From an uncultured Verrucomicrobia subdivision 3 bacterium (GTDB lineage: Bacteria > Verrucomicrobiota > Verrucomicrobiia > Limisphaerales > UBA11358): a stretch of DNA of 33,857 nt. Positions 1 through 7,370 of this stretch are shown here, in pieces. The stretch covers positions 1 through 33,857 of the forward strand of contig CAIXBQ010000155.1 in assembly GCA_903917705.1 (NCBI GenBank). The letters run 5' to 3'. The notes beneath the pieces were generated by a model that saw only the letters and a list, made by a program, of their open reading frames with translations, was not told the origin of the DNA and did no database searches. The position numbers were made by a program, and so were the translations under genes. Within the stretch, counting starts at the first letter, position 1, and each line of letters begins with the position of its first letter.

Positions 1-229
1 CCACCAACCCCTTCGGGATGTCCTCCATCGTTTTGAACACCGGCGCAAGCGCCGCATAATCCAGCACCGCCTCGCCGTTGGCCGCTTGGATTTCTGCAAT
101 TGTGGGCAGTTCCACGCCCTTGCTCGCCAGAAAAGGTCGGTCCTCATCCAGCAGCGCCACCAGCATCCGGGGCGAAAATTCCCGGAGCACATTCGGGTCC
201 GCATACTGATCCAAATTCACCGTCTTCAT
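1..229 (-). CDS. hypothetical protein, N-terminal part (cut by window edge)
   Basis: About 76 residues of an open frame start at an ATG (229-227) and run off the left edge, so the C-terminus is missing. The protein begins MKTVNLDQYADPNVLREFSP and is soluble, with no signal peptide or membrane segment in the visible part. The start lies one base after the TGA of the upstream small ORF (231-233), which suggests translational coupling and membership in the corrinoid operon or in an insert behind it. I do not recognise the family and assign no function. Confidence 0.5.
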   Translation of the reverse strand, partial: MKTVNLDQYADPNVLREFSPRMLVALLDEDRPFLASKGVELPTIAEIQAANGEAVLDYAALAPVFKTMEDIPKGLV

Positions 230-230
230 G

Positions 231-629
231 TCATGTATTCCCTTCTTCTAAATTCCAACGCCGAGTCGCAGCTTTCGCCACTGGATGCATCTGTAAAATC
301 GACGCTGGGTTGATCCCGCTAATTAGACCTTCCACTACTACCCCGATGGCGTTTGCTTTGCGCGCGCCCGATGGCCGGCCGATTTTTTTATACCATTCCA
401 CGCCAGGGATGGTGATCTCGTTAAAAAAATCAAGTGTGCAGAGGTTGATCTTGGCTGCCACAAACGTGATGGCGTTTAACTCGCCCACAATGTGGCGCAA
501 TGTGGTTAGGGCATCTGCTGAGATTGACATATTGAATTCTGCTTGTTGATCCGACTCGGTTGCTAATGAAACTGCCGCTGCTAGGAAACTGGCAGCGGCA
601 GTCGTCGTGTCCAAGGAAATTTCGATCAA
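231..629 (-). CDS. hypothetical protein, 132 aa, TTG start
   Basis: This small soluble ORF opens with TTG (629-627), which overlaps the TGA of the DUF6580 gene as TTGA. It ends one base before the next ATG, so the three frames look translationally coupled. The N-terminus is rich in Ala, Ser and Thr. A more structured middle contains ...VGELNAITFVAAKINLC... and VEWYKKIGRP. The stretch from about 300 to 660 is visibly more AT-rich than the genes upstream, which could mean a different origin. No family is recognised. It might be non-coding, but the coupled spacing on both sides argues for a gene. Confidence 0.45.
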   Translation of the reverse strand: MIEISLDTTTAAASFLAAAVSLATESDQQAEFNMSISADALTTLRHIVGELNAITFVAAKINLCTLDFFNEITIPGVEWYKKIGRPSGARKANAIGVVVEGLISGINPASILQMHPVAKAATRRWNLEEGNT

Positions 630-1216
630 GCATTGACTGGTTTTCCAAGTTGTGACATCTCAGATTTTTTAGCAGGCGAAGTTTGGGATGCCAATACGAG
701 ACAGCCAACAAAGGCCAGCGTGAAGCAAAAATCGCTGACCAGGGAGTTGCGGAAGAACATCCAAGTTGGCAGATAGCCGGGCAGCCCGACGGTGAGCGCC
801 TGACACCACCCCGCGACGGTCTTGGCATAACCCGGGGCGGTCAGCCACGAGACTGTGTTGGTGACCAGATAGAAGCCGGTTGAACCAGCCAGACTCGCCA
901 GCAGAAATGTCCCCACCCGCCGACTCTCCCGCAAACGCAAGCCGAGCAGCGCCACCAACGCCAGCGCACCGTAACGCGCCATCATTTCGCCCGTGATCAG
1001 GGCGGCACCGAAGTGGACATTTAGCACCAAGTCCGAAACCAATAAGGTGGCCAGTGGGAGGATTAGCGCTACGCGCCTTGGAAAAACCAACGGGCCGCAC
1101 AAGGCGATGGCGGCCAGCGGCGAGAAGTTCAGCAGCCAGGAATTTTCCGCGCCATAGTAACCGGCGAGGATGCGGTAGAGAACCACGGCGACAAACAAGG
1201 TGAAGCTAGGAATCAT
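626..1216 (-). CDS. DUF6580-like integral membrane protein (ECF S-component-like)
   Basis: A 196-residue polytopic membrane protein with about five or six hydrophobic segments. It starts MIPSFTLFVAVVLYRILAGY, and a second hydrophobic segment follows the motif NSWLLNFSPLAAIALCG. The size, the N-terminal pattern and the LVSDLVLN motif fit the DUF6580 group, whose members resemble small-molecule S components of ECF transporters. It lies 23 bases downstream of mtaB and overlaps the next ORF. That placement in a corrinoid operon suggests, by inference only, uptake of a cobamide precursor or of the methylated substrate. No energising ECF subunits are visible in the window. Confidence 0.65.
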   Translation of the reverse strand: MIPSFTLFVAVVLYRILAGYYGAENSWLLNFSPLAAIALCGPLVFPRRVALILPLATLLVSDLVLNVHFGAALITGEMMARYGALALVALLGLRLRESRRVGTFLLASLAGSTGFYLVTNTVSWLTAPGYAKTVAGWCQALTVGLPGYLPTWMFFRNSLVSDFCFTLAFVGCLVLASQTSPAKKSEMSQLGKPVNA

Positions 1217-1239
1217 AGTTTTATTCGGTTGAGGTTAGA

Positions 1240-2622
1240 TCAGGCTTTCAATCCGTATTCTGCGGGCAGGAATTTTGACTTGTCGGCCAGCACGAGTTGT
1301 TGGCCGATGAATTCCGATTCGCTGGCGGGCAGTTCATCCAGCGTGTCTTGCAATGTGTCGAACCAGATGACTTCGTTGGGTGCGATGCGCACTCGGCCCT
1401 GTTCATGCGCGCCGCGCAGCAGTTCCACCGCTTTGCGGGCCACCGCCACGCCGGCGTGATAATGCGTGTCACTGGCGACGATGACTTTTGCCAGTTCAAT
1501 GGACGACTCCGGCGAAATGATGAACGCCTGCGGATCCGTCGCCACGTCGGATTCAACCAGCCAGCGTTGAAGCTGTTGGGCGGAGGCTTTGCCGTGACTG
1601 CGGGCGGTGTTCATCAGGCGGCAATCGTAAGCGAGTTGTTCCATGTAACATGTCGGCGCCATACCGCCGAGCAACTTGATATTTTGCACAGACTCGTTGG
1701 ACCACGTGTCGCAGCACGCGGCGGCGAGATTACCCATCGGACTGAGGTGCGCGCAGGCGGAAGTCTTGCCTTCCATCGCCATCGGAAAACCGGTGATGGC
1801 TTTGAGAATGGGATTTTCGTAGCCGCAATCCTTTCCTGGCCCGACCGCGCCACATTCATAAGCCACCAACGAACGCACCGCCGTGACCGCACGCACCACG
1901 GCGGCGAACACGCGCGGAATCATCTTTTGCTCCGCCAGCACCATCGCCGTGTTGCCAAAGCCACAGGCGGTGTCTCCCGCGCATTTGACGCCATGCTTGT
2001 CGGCAATCTTCTGAAGATGCGTCCAGAGAAAACGCATGTCGCGCTCGCCGAGGATGCAGAGGGAGAAAATACTCGCCGCGAGGTCGCCGTTGACCAGCGC
2101 TTCGTCGTGCAGTTCCTTGCCGCCGACGGATTCAATGCTCAACAGTTCCGCCCCGGCTGCCGCCGAACCATCAAATAGTTCCAGCATCGCGTCCCAGTAA
2201 CGGCCACGCCGCATCAAGGGCGGGCGCTCGAACTCCCGGTTGTCGTTGGGCGTCATGCGCAAAACGGATTTCAGCCCGCTGCGGTCTTTCTCCTTGGCCA
2301 TGCCTGCGAGCAATATTTTCACGATGTCCAGTCCCCATTGCGGATGCTCGGTCATCGGCGGCAGGGTCTCGAATTCGATGACCACGCCAGGCGCTTCCAA
2401 GTCCGCCGCGCGGCGCAAGGCACCTTCGATGATCTGTTCATATTGTCGGCGAATTTCCGGCATGGTGCCCGCGTCGATGGTCATCGGTGGCAGCGTGAAG
2501 TTCAGTTCCGGATAGACCGTGCCGCCGCCGATCACCATGCCACTCTTGGTGGTGACGGGTTTGGGCGCGAGGCCGAAGGTCAATTCCAACGGCTCGGAGA
2601 TGGCCAGAGATTTGTAATACAT
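1240..2622 (-). CDS. mtaB: methanol:corrinoid methyltransferase MtaB
   Basis: A 460-residue protein, the typical length of MtaB, the zinc enzyme that moves the methyl group of methanol onto Co(I) of its corrinoid partner. Characteristic blocks are present: LLSIESVGGKE with Glu164, CAGDTACGFGNTAM with Cys220, and ECGAVGPGKDCGYE with Cys266. Glu164 and Cys220 have the same numbers as the zinc ligands described for the Methanosarcina enzyme, and Cys266 probably corresponds to its third ligand, Cys269. The gene follows mtaC by 9 bases, the usual pairing. The start ATG has no clear Shine-Dalgarno sequence. The family call is firm. The substrate could still be another small methoxy compound rather than methanol, given the unusual sugar-degrading and oxygenase neighbours. 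Confidence 0.9.
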   Translation of the reverse strand: MYYKSLAISEPLELTFGLAPKPVTTKSGMVIGGGTVYPELNFTLPPMTIDAGTMPEIRRQYEQIIEGALRRAADLEAPGVVIEFETLPPMTEHPQWGLDIVKILLAGMAKEKDRSGLKSVLRMTPNDNREFERPPLMRRGRYWDAMLELFDGSAAAGAELLSIESVGGKELHDEALVNGDLAASIFSLCILGERDMRFLWTHLQKIADKHGVKCAGDTACGFGNTAMVLAEQKMIPRVFAAVVRAVTAVRSLVAYECGAVGPGKDCGYENPILKAITGFPMAMEGKTSACAHLSPMGNLAAACCDTWSNESVQNIKLLGGMAPTCYMEQLAYDCRLMNTARSHGKASAQQLQRWLVESDVATDPQAFIISPESSIELAKVIVASDTHYHAGVAVARKAVELLRGAHEQGRVRIAPNEVIWFDTLQDTLDELPASESEFIGQQLVLADKSKFLPAEYGLKA

Positions 2623-2631
2623 ACGGTGCTT

Positions 2632-3267
2632 TTAGTTTTTGGCCATCAACAATTCCATGGCCGTGTCCACCGCACTGCCGGCATCGGCTGAATAACCATC
2701 CGCCCCAATTTCCCGGGCATACTCGTGGGTGATCGGCGCACCGCCCACGCAGATTTTCACGGCCAGCCCGGCTTCGCGAATAGCTTTCACCGTTTCCCGC
2801 ATGGCCGGCATGGTGGTGGTGAGCAGCGCAGAAAGACCGAGCAGCTTGGGCTGATGCTGTTTGACCGCCTCGACAAATTTGGCGGGCGGGACGTTCACGC
2901 CGAGGTCAATGACTTCGATGTTCGCGCCTTTCCACATCATCGCCACCAGGTTCTTGCCGATGTCGTGCAGGTCACCTTCCACTGTGCCGATAACCGCCGT
3001 GTGTTCGGGCTTCACGCCCGCCGCCACGAGGGCAGGCTCCAGAATTTTCAACGCCTCTTTCATGGCGCGGGCCGCGATGAGCATTTCCGGCACGAAAATT
3101 TCATTTCGCTTGAACTTATCACCCACGATGGCCATGCCGGGCACGAGTCGCTTCTCAACGATGTCGCCGGCCTTTTCCCCAGCGGCGAGGCATTGGCTGA
3201 CGAGTTCGGGAACTTCCTTGCGTTTGCCGGCGATGATCGCCTGCGTGAGTGGGTGTAGATCGTTCAT
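2632..3267 (-). CDS. mtaC: methanol-type corrinoid protein MtaC
   Basis: A 211-residue cytoplasmic carrier of the methyl group between methyltransferases. Residues 1-88 form the helical 'cap' domain of methyltransferase-associated cobalamin proteins (LVPGMAIVGDKFKRNEIFVPEML). Residues 90-211 form the Rossmann-like cobalamin domain. The lower-ligand motif D99-L-H101-D-I-G104 (EGDLHDIGKN) is intact, with the later SALLTTTM and GGAP signatures that also belong to the fold. The start ATG overlaps the TGA of the upstream AraC gene (ATGA, 3264-3267), and mtaB follows directly. The protein must be kept as Co(I), which explains the reductive activator gene two positions upstream. Confidence 0.9.
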   Translation of the reverse strand: MNDLHPLTQAIIAGKRKEVPELVSQCLAAGEKAGDIVEKRLVPGMAIVGDKFKRNEIFVPEMLIAARAMKEALKILEPALVAAGVKPEHTAVIGTVEGDLHDIGKNLVAMMWKGANIEVIDLGVNVPPAKFVEAVKQHQPKLLGLSALLTTTMPAMRETVKAIREAGLAVKICVGGAPITHEYAREIGADGYSADAGSAVDTAMELLMAKN

Positions 3268-4058
3268 AATGCTCGTATCTTAAACCGCACCAGTCCCGGG
3301 CGTCTTGTATGCCGGTGCGTTTGTTTTGTATCTGGGTGCTTTGGCTGAGAATTCTGCCGGAATAATTTGGGGGTTACCCCCTTTACGTCCTGAAATATGT
3401 GTGTGAAATGAGATTGGTCACAGAAGCCACAAGTGTCCGCGATCTGCGCCAGCGACTGCTCGGTGGTCAACAACAAATCACAGGCCAGATCAATCCGGCA
3501 TTGCCGTAGCAACTCGCTGAACGTCCGTCCGGTCCGTTCCTTGAGCAGCCGTGAAAAGTGGCTCGGTGAAATGCCCGCGTGCCGTGCCGTCTCGTCGCGT
3601 GAGATGTCCCGGTGTAAATTTGTCCGCATGAAATCGAGCGCCTTGCTGACGAGCAGTGGCGGCGTAAAATTCTTCTGCCGCTCAATGGTCGAGATCATGT
3701 GCTCCAGCGTATGGCGCAGCCAGGCGGCCAGATCTTCGTCATCGTCAATGGTTGCCAGTTCGGTGATCAGACGAAAGTTCAGCCCCAAGACCGCCGATTG
3801 TTCCGCGCCCGCTTCAACGGCGGCGCGAGAGATCATCACCACCAGTTCGAGCAGCAGCCCTTTCAGCAAATCGCTCCGCTCCTCACCCGCACTGTAGATG
3901 TGGACGAGGATGTGGTTGATGATGTGCCGCGCCTCGCCCCGGTCACCGCGCTGGATGGCCGCCAGCAACATCGGTTCTTGCATCAAATACAGTTCGCGAA
4001 TCCGGTCATAGGGCCGATGCTGCAGCAGCGGAATGGCGGGGAAGTCGTTCGTGTTCAT
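3264..4058 (-). CDS. AraC-family regulator related to PocR-type regulators, without the sensory domain
   Basis: A 264-residue transcription factor. Residues 18-130 resemble the helical linker that normally follows a PocR ligand-binding domain (IRELYLMQEPMLLAAIQRGD, VVMISRAAVEAGAEQ). Residues about 135-233 are a double helix-turn-helix AraC domain (ISRDETARHAGISPSHFSRL; LAQIADTCGFCDQSHFTHIF). The C-terminal 30 residues are basic and low in complexity. Only about 18 residues precede the linker, so the PocR sensory domain usual in regulators of corrinoid operons is missing. The start is fixed by the ATGA overlap with the upstream RACE gene, so this is not a mis-chosen start. It probably regulates the operon it sits in, but its signal input is unclear. 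Confidence 0.8.
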   Translation of the reverse strand: MNTNDFPAIPLLQHRPYDRIRELYLMQEPMLLAAIQRGDRGEARHIINHILVHIYSAGEERSDLLKGLLLELVVMISRAAVEAGAEQSAVLGLNFRLITELATIDDDEDLAAWLRHTLEHMISTIERQKNFTPPLLVSKALDFMRTNLHRDISRDETARHAGISPSHFSRLLKERTGRTFSELLRQCRIDLACDLLLTTEQSLAQIADTCGFCDQSHFTHIFQDVKGVTPKLFRQNSQPKHPDTKQTHRHTRRPGLVRFKIRAL

Positions 4059-5695
4059 GGCAGCATCAGGTGCTCGATGTAACGATCCTCGAAGTCGGCG
4101 GCGAGGTTCAGTTCTATCACCTCCATTTGCGAACGAAGGTTTTCCATTTCGACGAGCGTGGTGCGGTCCACCAACGACAGCAACGCCCCCGCCAGCGAGG
4201 TGTTGCCGACCACGCGCACCTGCTTTTCACGGAAACCTGGCAGCAGGCCGATGGCGATGGCGTGCGCGATATTCAAGTGCATACCGAATCCGCCCGCGAG
4301 ATAAACGCGTCCCAGATCGGCGGCGCGAATGCCTGCCGTTTCCAGCAGGATTTCAATGCCCGCACCGATCGCCGCCTTGGCCTGCAACAGCAGCGCCACA
4401 TCCACTTCGCTCACGCGCAGCGCGCCCGCGCCGTTGCCATCTACCAACCGCAAGGCGCGTTCCCCATCCTCCACATGCCGGAACTGCGACGGAATATTTT
4501 CCCACGCGCTCACTTCAAATCGTCCGGTCAAACTCAGCAGCCCGCTGCTTCGCGCCGTCGCCAGAAAATCCAAATAGGCCGAGCCACACAGCCCGTTCGC
4601 CCGCGCGAGCGGCATATTGCCGATGGTTTCCGCCGCGAGTTGAAAAGGGTCAAGCGTCATCCATAGGTCGCTAACCGCGCCTTCGCGGGCGCGCGTGCCG
4701 CAGCGCAACCCGCAACCTTCAAACGCCGGGCCGGCGGCGGTCGCACAGCCGAACAACTTGCCGCCGCTCTGTAAAACGATCTCTCCGTTCGTGCCAATGT
4801 CCACCAACAGGCTCGGGGACTCGTCGAACACCATACCGCTCGCAAAAACTCCGGCGGTGATGTCCGCCCCGATGTATGCCGCGATACCGGGCAGCAATTG
4901 AATCGGTGTTTCCGGCGCGAGACCGTCAGTGATCAATTTGATTTCCCTGGCCAGAACCTGTCGGCCTGCGATGAAGCGAGGCGTGAATGGCGCAATGCCG
5001 AGCGGCGTGGGGTCTTCGCCGACGAGCAAGTGCAGCATCGTGGTGTTCCCAGCGATCGCGCCACCCGCGATGCGGTTCAACCCCCGTCCGGCCCGATCAC
5101 AGGCACGTCGTAGCAACGGTTCAACCGTCTCCGTCACGATGGCACGCTGCATCGCGACTAAAGCTTCAGGATTGCGTGCTGCTTCGATGCGCGTGACTAC
5201 GTTGTCACCGAAACGGATCTGCTCGTTGAACGCGCCGGCCCGCGACAACACGTCGCCGGTCCCCAAGTCCACCAGCAGCACGACCACGGTGGTTGTGCCC
5301 ACGTCCACCGCGAAGGCCGTGTCGCGACCGCCGGGTGTGAATGAAAACAGCGGCTGATACGCGTAGGGCACGGCAATCTCAAACGTCTCGCTGACCTGCG
5401 GCTTGTGTTCGATGCGCGAACGGCTAGGCAGATGAATGGCCGCATCGCCTGCCACCCGCGCGCGGCAAGCTTTTATGGTGGCGGGCGCGGCAACTGTGCC
5501 ACCCTCAATCACGAGCGAACCTTCCCGCAGTTCCACTTCGCAGCCGCGGCACAGCCCGCGCTGGCCACAACGGGTGTTCAACGGCAATCCGTGCGCCGCC
5601 AGGGTGTCCGCCAGCGAACGTCCGTCATCGGCGACCACCATCATGCGGCGTTCACCGGAGTCTAGTCCAACCTGGATCTGATGGGTGGCGCTCAT
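4055..5695 (-). CDS. reductive activator of corrinoid enzymes (RACE; 2Fe-2S + ASKHA, DUF4445)
   Basis: A 546-residue ATP-dependent activator that should reduce adventitiously oxidised Co(II) corrinoid back to Co(I). An N-terminal ferredoxin-like domain (about 1-85) carries Cys43, Cys49, Cys52 and Cys77 in a CX5CX2CX24C spacing for one [2Fe-2S] cluster. From about residue 127 an ASKHA ATPase follows, with phosphate loops AVDVGTTTVVVLL and LLVDIGTNGEIVL and an adenosine motif VYLAGGFGMHL. The gene overlaps its neighbours on both sides by ATGA. The protein is somewhat shorter than many RACE proteins because the linker between ferredoxin and ATPase is short. Its partner is almost certainly MtaC in the same operon. 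Confidence 0.88.
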   Translation of the reverse strand: MSATHQIQVGLDSGERRMMVVADDGRSLADTLAAHGLPLNTRCGQRGLCRGCEVELREGSLVIEGGTVAAPATIKACRARVAGDAAIHLPSRSRIEHKPQVSETFEIAVPYAYQPLFSFTPGGRDTAFAVDVGTTTVVVLLVDLGTGDVLSRAGAFNEQIRFGDNVVTRIEAARNPEALVAMQRAIVTETVEPLLRRACDRAGRGLNRIAGGAIAGNTTMLHLLVGEDPTPLGIAPFTPRFIAGRQVLAREIKLITDGLAPETPIQLLPGIAAYIGADITAGVFASGMVFDESPSLLVDIGTNGEIVLQSGGKLFGCATAAGPAFEGCGLRCGTRAREGAVSDLWMTLDPFQLAAETIGNMPLARANGLCGSAYLDFLATARSSGLLSLTGRFEVSAWENIPSQFRHVEDGERALRLVDGNGAGALRVSEVDVALLLQAKAAIGAGIEILLETAGIRAADLGRVYLAGGFGMHLNIAHAIAIGLLPGFREKQVRVVGNTSLAGALLSLVDRTTLVEMENLRSQMEVIELNLAADFEDRYIEHLMLP

Positions 5696-6447
5696 GGAGT
5701 TGGCGGTTCAGCTCGCAGGATGTTCTCATCTGCCGACTGGCCGAGTTGCATTCCCGGCTCGATGATTTGAAAGCGGGCGGCGTCCCAGTTGCCCCAGAGC
5801 AAATCACGCAGCAATTTCGGATCGCCGCGCTGGCGCTCGAATTTCCAGCCCAGCCAGTCGGCGCATTTCTTGGCGTAAACGGCCTCGGATTCGGCATCGT
5901 CCGTGCCCAAGTCAAGGTAGGTGGCGGTGTCGTGCATGGTCCATTGTTCACGCTCGGTCTCGAGCAGGAACTCGATGTCATCCGCATCAAACTTCTTCGC
6001 CAGTTCGGCCTTCAGCGCCTCCAGCTTCTCCGGCCCGGGCACGCGGCGATTACGATTCCAGCCCGGCGTGTAGTAATAGCACGTCGGGCAGCGGCGCTGA
6101 TGTTCGGCATAGTCTTCCTTGCTGCCCATGAAGACGGTGATGCAATCATGGGCGCGCGGAATGACGAGCTTGTGCCGCAACGGTCGCAGTCCGGCCGTGC
6201 CCCGACCGCAGAGACCGTAAGCCAGCACGATGGCCTCGATATCCTTCCGCACGTCCACGGCCTCGAGAGCTTCCTGCAGGGTGGAGCGGAGGATGTCAGG
6301 CCGATCATGCAAGCCCATTTCAAACCAGCGCGTCTCGACAAGATGTTCCGCGCCCCGCGTGAGCAGCGCGATCTCCTGCTCAAAGACCGAGCAGGCAAGG
6401 AGGGCGATTTTCGGTGAGGGCTGGAGATTCATGGGTCTGACATTCAA
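5692..6447 (-). CDS. DUF1638 protein of corrinoid methyltransferase clusters
   Basis: A 251-residue cytoplasmic protein that fits DUF1638, a family of unproven role often found beside corrinoid methyltransferases. Visible signatures are LAYGLCGRGTAGL (Cys80), the block PRAHDCITVFMGSKEDY (about 97-113) and a CPTCYYYTPGWNRN segment with Cys120 and Cys123. The cysteines and His100 look like possible metal ligands, which is inference. The gene overlaps the RACE gene by ATGA and starts 24 bases after the TIM-barrel gene. The start could be Met1 or Met6. The family call is good; no biochemical function is claimed. Confidence 0.8.
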   Translation of the reverse strand: MNVRPMNLQPSPKIALLACSVFEQEIALLTRGAEHLVETRWFEMGLHDRPDILRSTLQEALEAVDVRKDIEAIVLAYGLCGRGTAGLRPLRHKLVIPRAHDCITVFMGSKEDYAEHQRRCPTCYYYTPGWNRNRRVPGPEKLEALKAELAKKFDADDIEFLLETEREQWTMHDTATYLDLGTDDAESEAVYAKKCADWLGWKFERQRGDPKLLRDLLWGNWDAARFQIIEPGMQLGQSADENILRAEPPTP

Positions 6448-6471
6448 CTCAACACCGCGCCAGAATGAGTT

Positions 6472-7368
6472 TCATCCGCGCTGGCGTTGAGCCTCGGTAA
6501 AACATTCCCGGGCGATGCGCTGGTAGAGCAACGCCTGCTGGTAGCGATCCGTTTCCTCACCCAGTTTTCCACCCGCATCAAGGAACATGCGAGCATAGTA
6601 ATAAGTGCCAGACAAAAGCTCTGGAGCAAAAATCAGAACATCACCCGCCTTGGCGTGATCCAGAAAACCACGCATGGCGCGCGTCCACATCGTGCGAAAG
6701 TCCGCACAGTAGTCCGTGACTCCGTTGGCTGCGACCGGGCGTGTCGTGGCATCGTCCACCGGCATCTGCATGTGGCCCGGACTGGCGATGCGTCCGTGCA
6801 TAAAGCCAACGCGATCAAAGATGGGCGACATGAAATTCATTTTCACCTCCAGCCCGCCGTAAACCATTTCCTGCCCGCAGTAAAAGTGGCTGAAGTCGCC
6901 ATTGAATAGCACTTCCGGAAATCGCTTGGTGATCTGCACCGTGCGCCACATATCCTGGGTGATCGTGGCGCGGTGGGTTTCGATGAAGATCGGCAGCCGG
7001 GTCTTTTCCGAGGCGTTCAGGATGGACTCTACCAGGCGGTAAACATCGTCATCATCCTCAATGCCCCAACCGGCGTGGACCGTGAGGCATTGGTCGCCGC
7101 GATCCGCGTGCTTGGTGGCAATGGATAGCGATTCCTGCGGCGTGTTGATGCGGTCGAGGCCGCAATAGGGCATTTGGCTCGCGGACGGCGGTTCGCCGCT
7201 CGTGACCTGCACGCCGTCAAAGCCATCCGCGCGCAGGCGGGCCATGCGTTCGCCCCCTTCCAGTCCCGGCCAGACGGTGTCCGGTCGCAGATCCGCGAGA
7301 TTATCGAGGTTGAGATACACGCGCAGTTTGGGAGCATCGGCTGAACCGTCGTTCAAGTAGTGGCGCAT
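6472..7368 (-). CDS. sugar phosphate isomerase/epimerase-like TIM-barrel protein
   Basis: A 298-residue protein with the look of the xylose-isomerase-like/AP-endonuclease-2 TIM barrel. It has strand-end metal-ligand candidates in LTVHAGWGIEDDDD, PIFIETHRATITQD and VLFNGDFSHFY. I chose the ATG at 7368 (MRHYLNDGSAD) because it sits two bases after the stop of the desaturase fusion. The open frame extends further upstream but only inside that gene. The family includes isomerases, epimerases and dehydratases, so the substrate cannot be read from the sequence. In this operon it may process the sugar or cyclitol left after demethylation (inference). Confidence 0.72.
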   Translation of the reverse strand: MRHYLNDGSADAPKLRVYLNLDNLADLRPDTVWPGLEGGERMARLRADGFDGVQVTSGEPPSASQMPYCGLDRINTPQESLSIATKHADRGDQCLTVHAGWGIEDDDDVYRLVESILNASEKTRLPIFIETHRATITQDMWRTVQITKRFPEVLFNGDFSHFYCGQEMVYGGLEVKMNFMSPIFDRVGFMHGRIASPGHMQMPVDDATTRPVAANGVTDYCADFRTMWTRAMRGFLDHAKAGDVLIFAPELLSGTYYYARMFLDAGGKLGEETDRYQQALLYQRIARECFTEAQRQRG

Positions 7369-7370
7369 GA

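Noticed and set aside
1297-2178. Plus-strand open frame (293 codons) opposite mtaB
   Set aside because: The opposite strand carries intact MtaB motifs over the whole stretch, and the plus-strand product has no family character.
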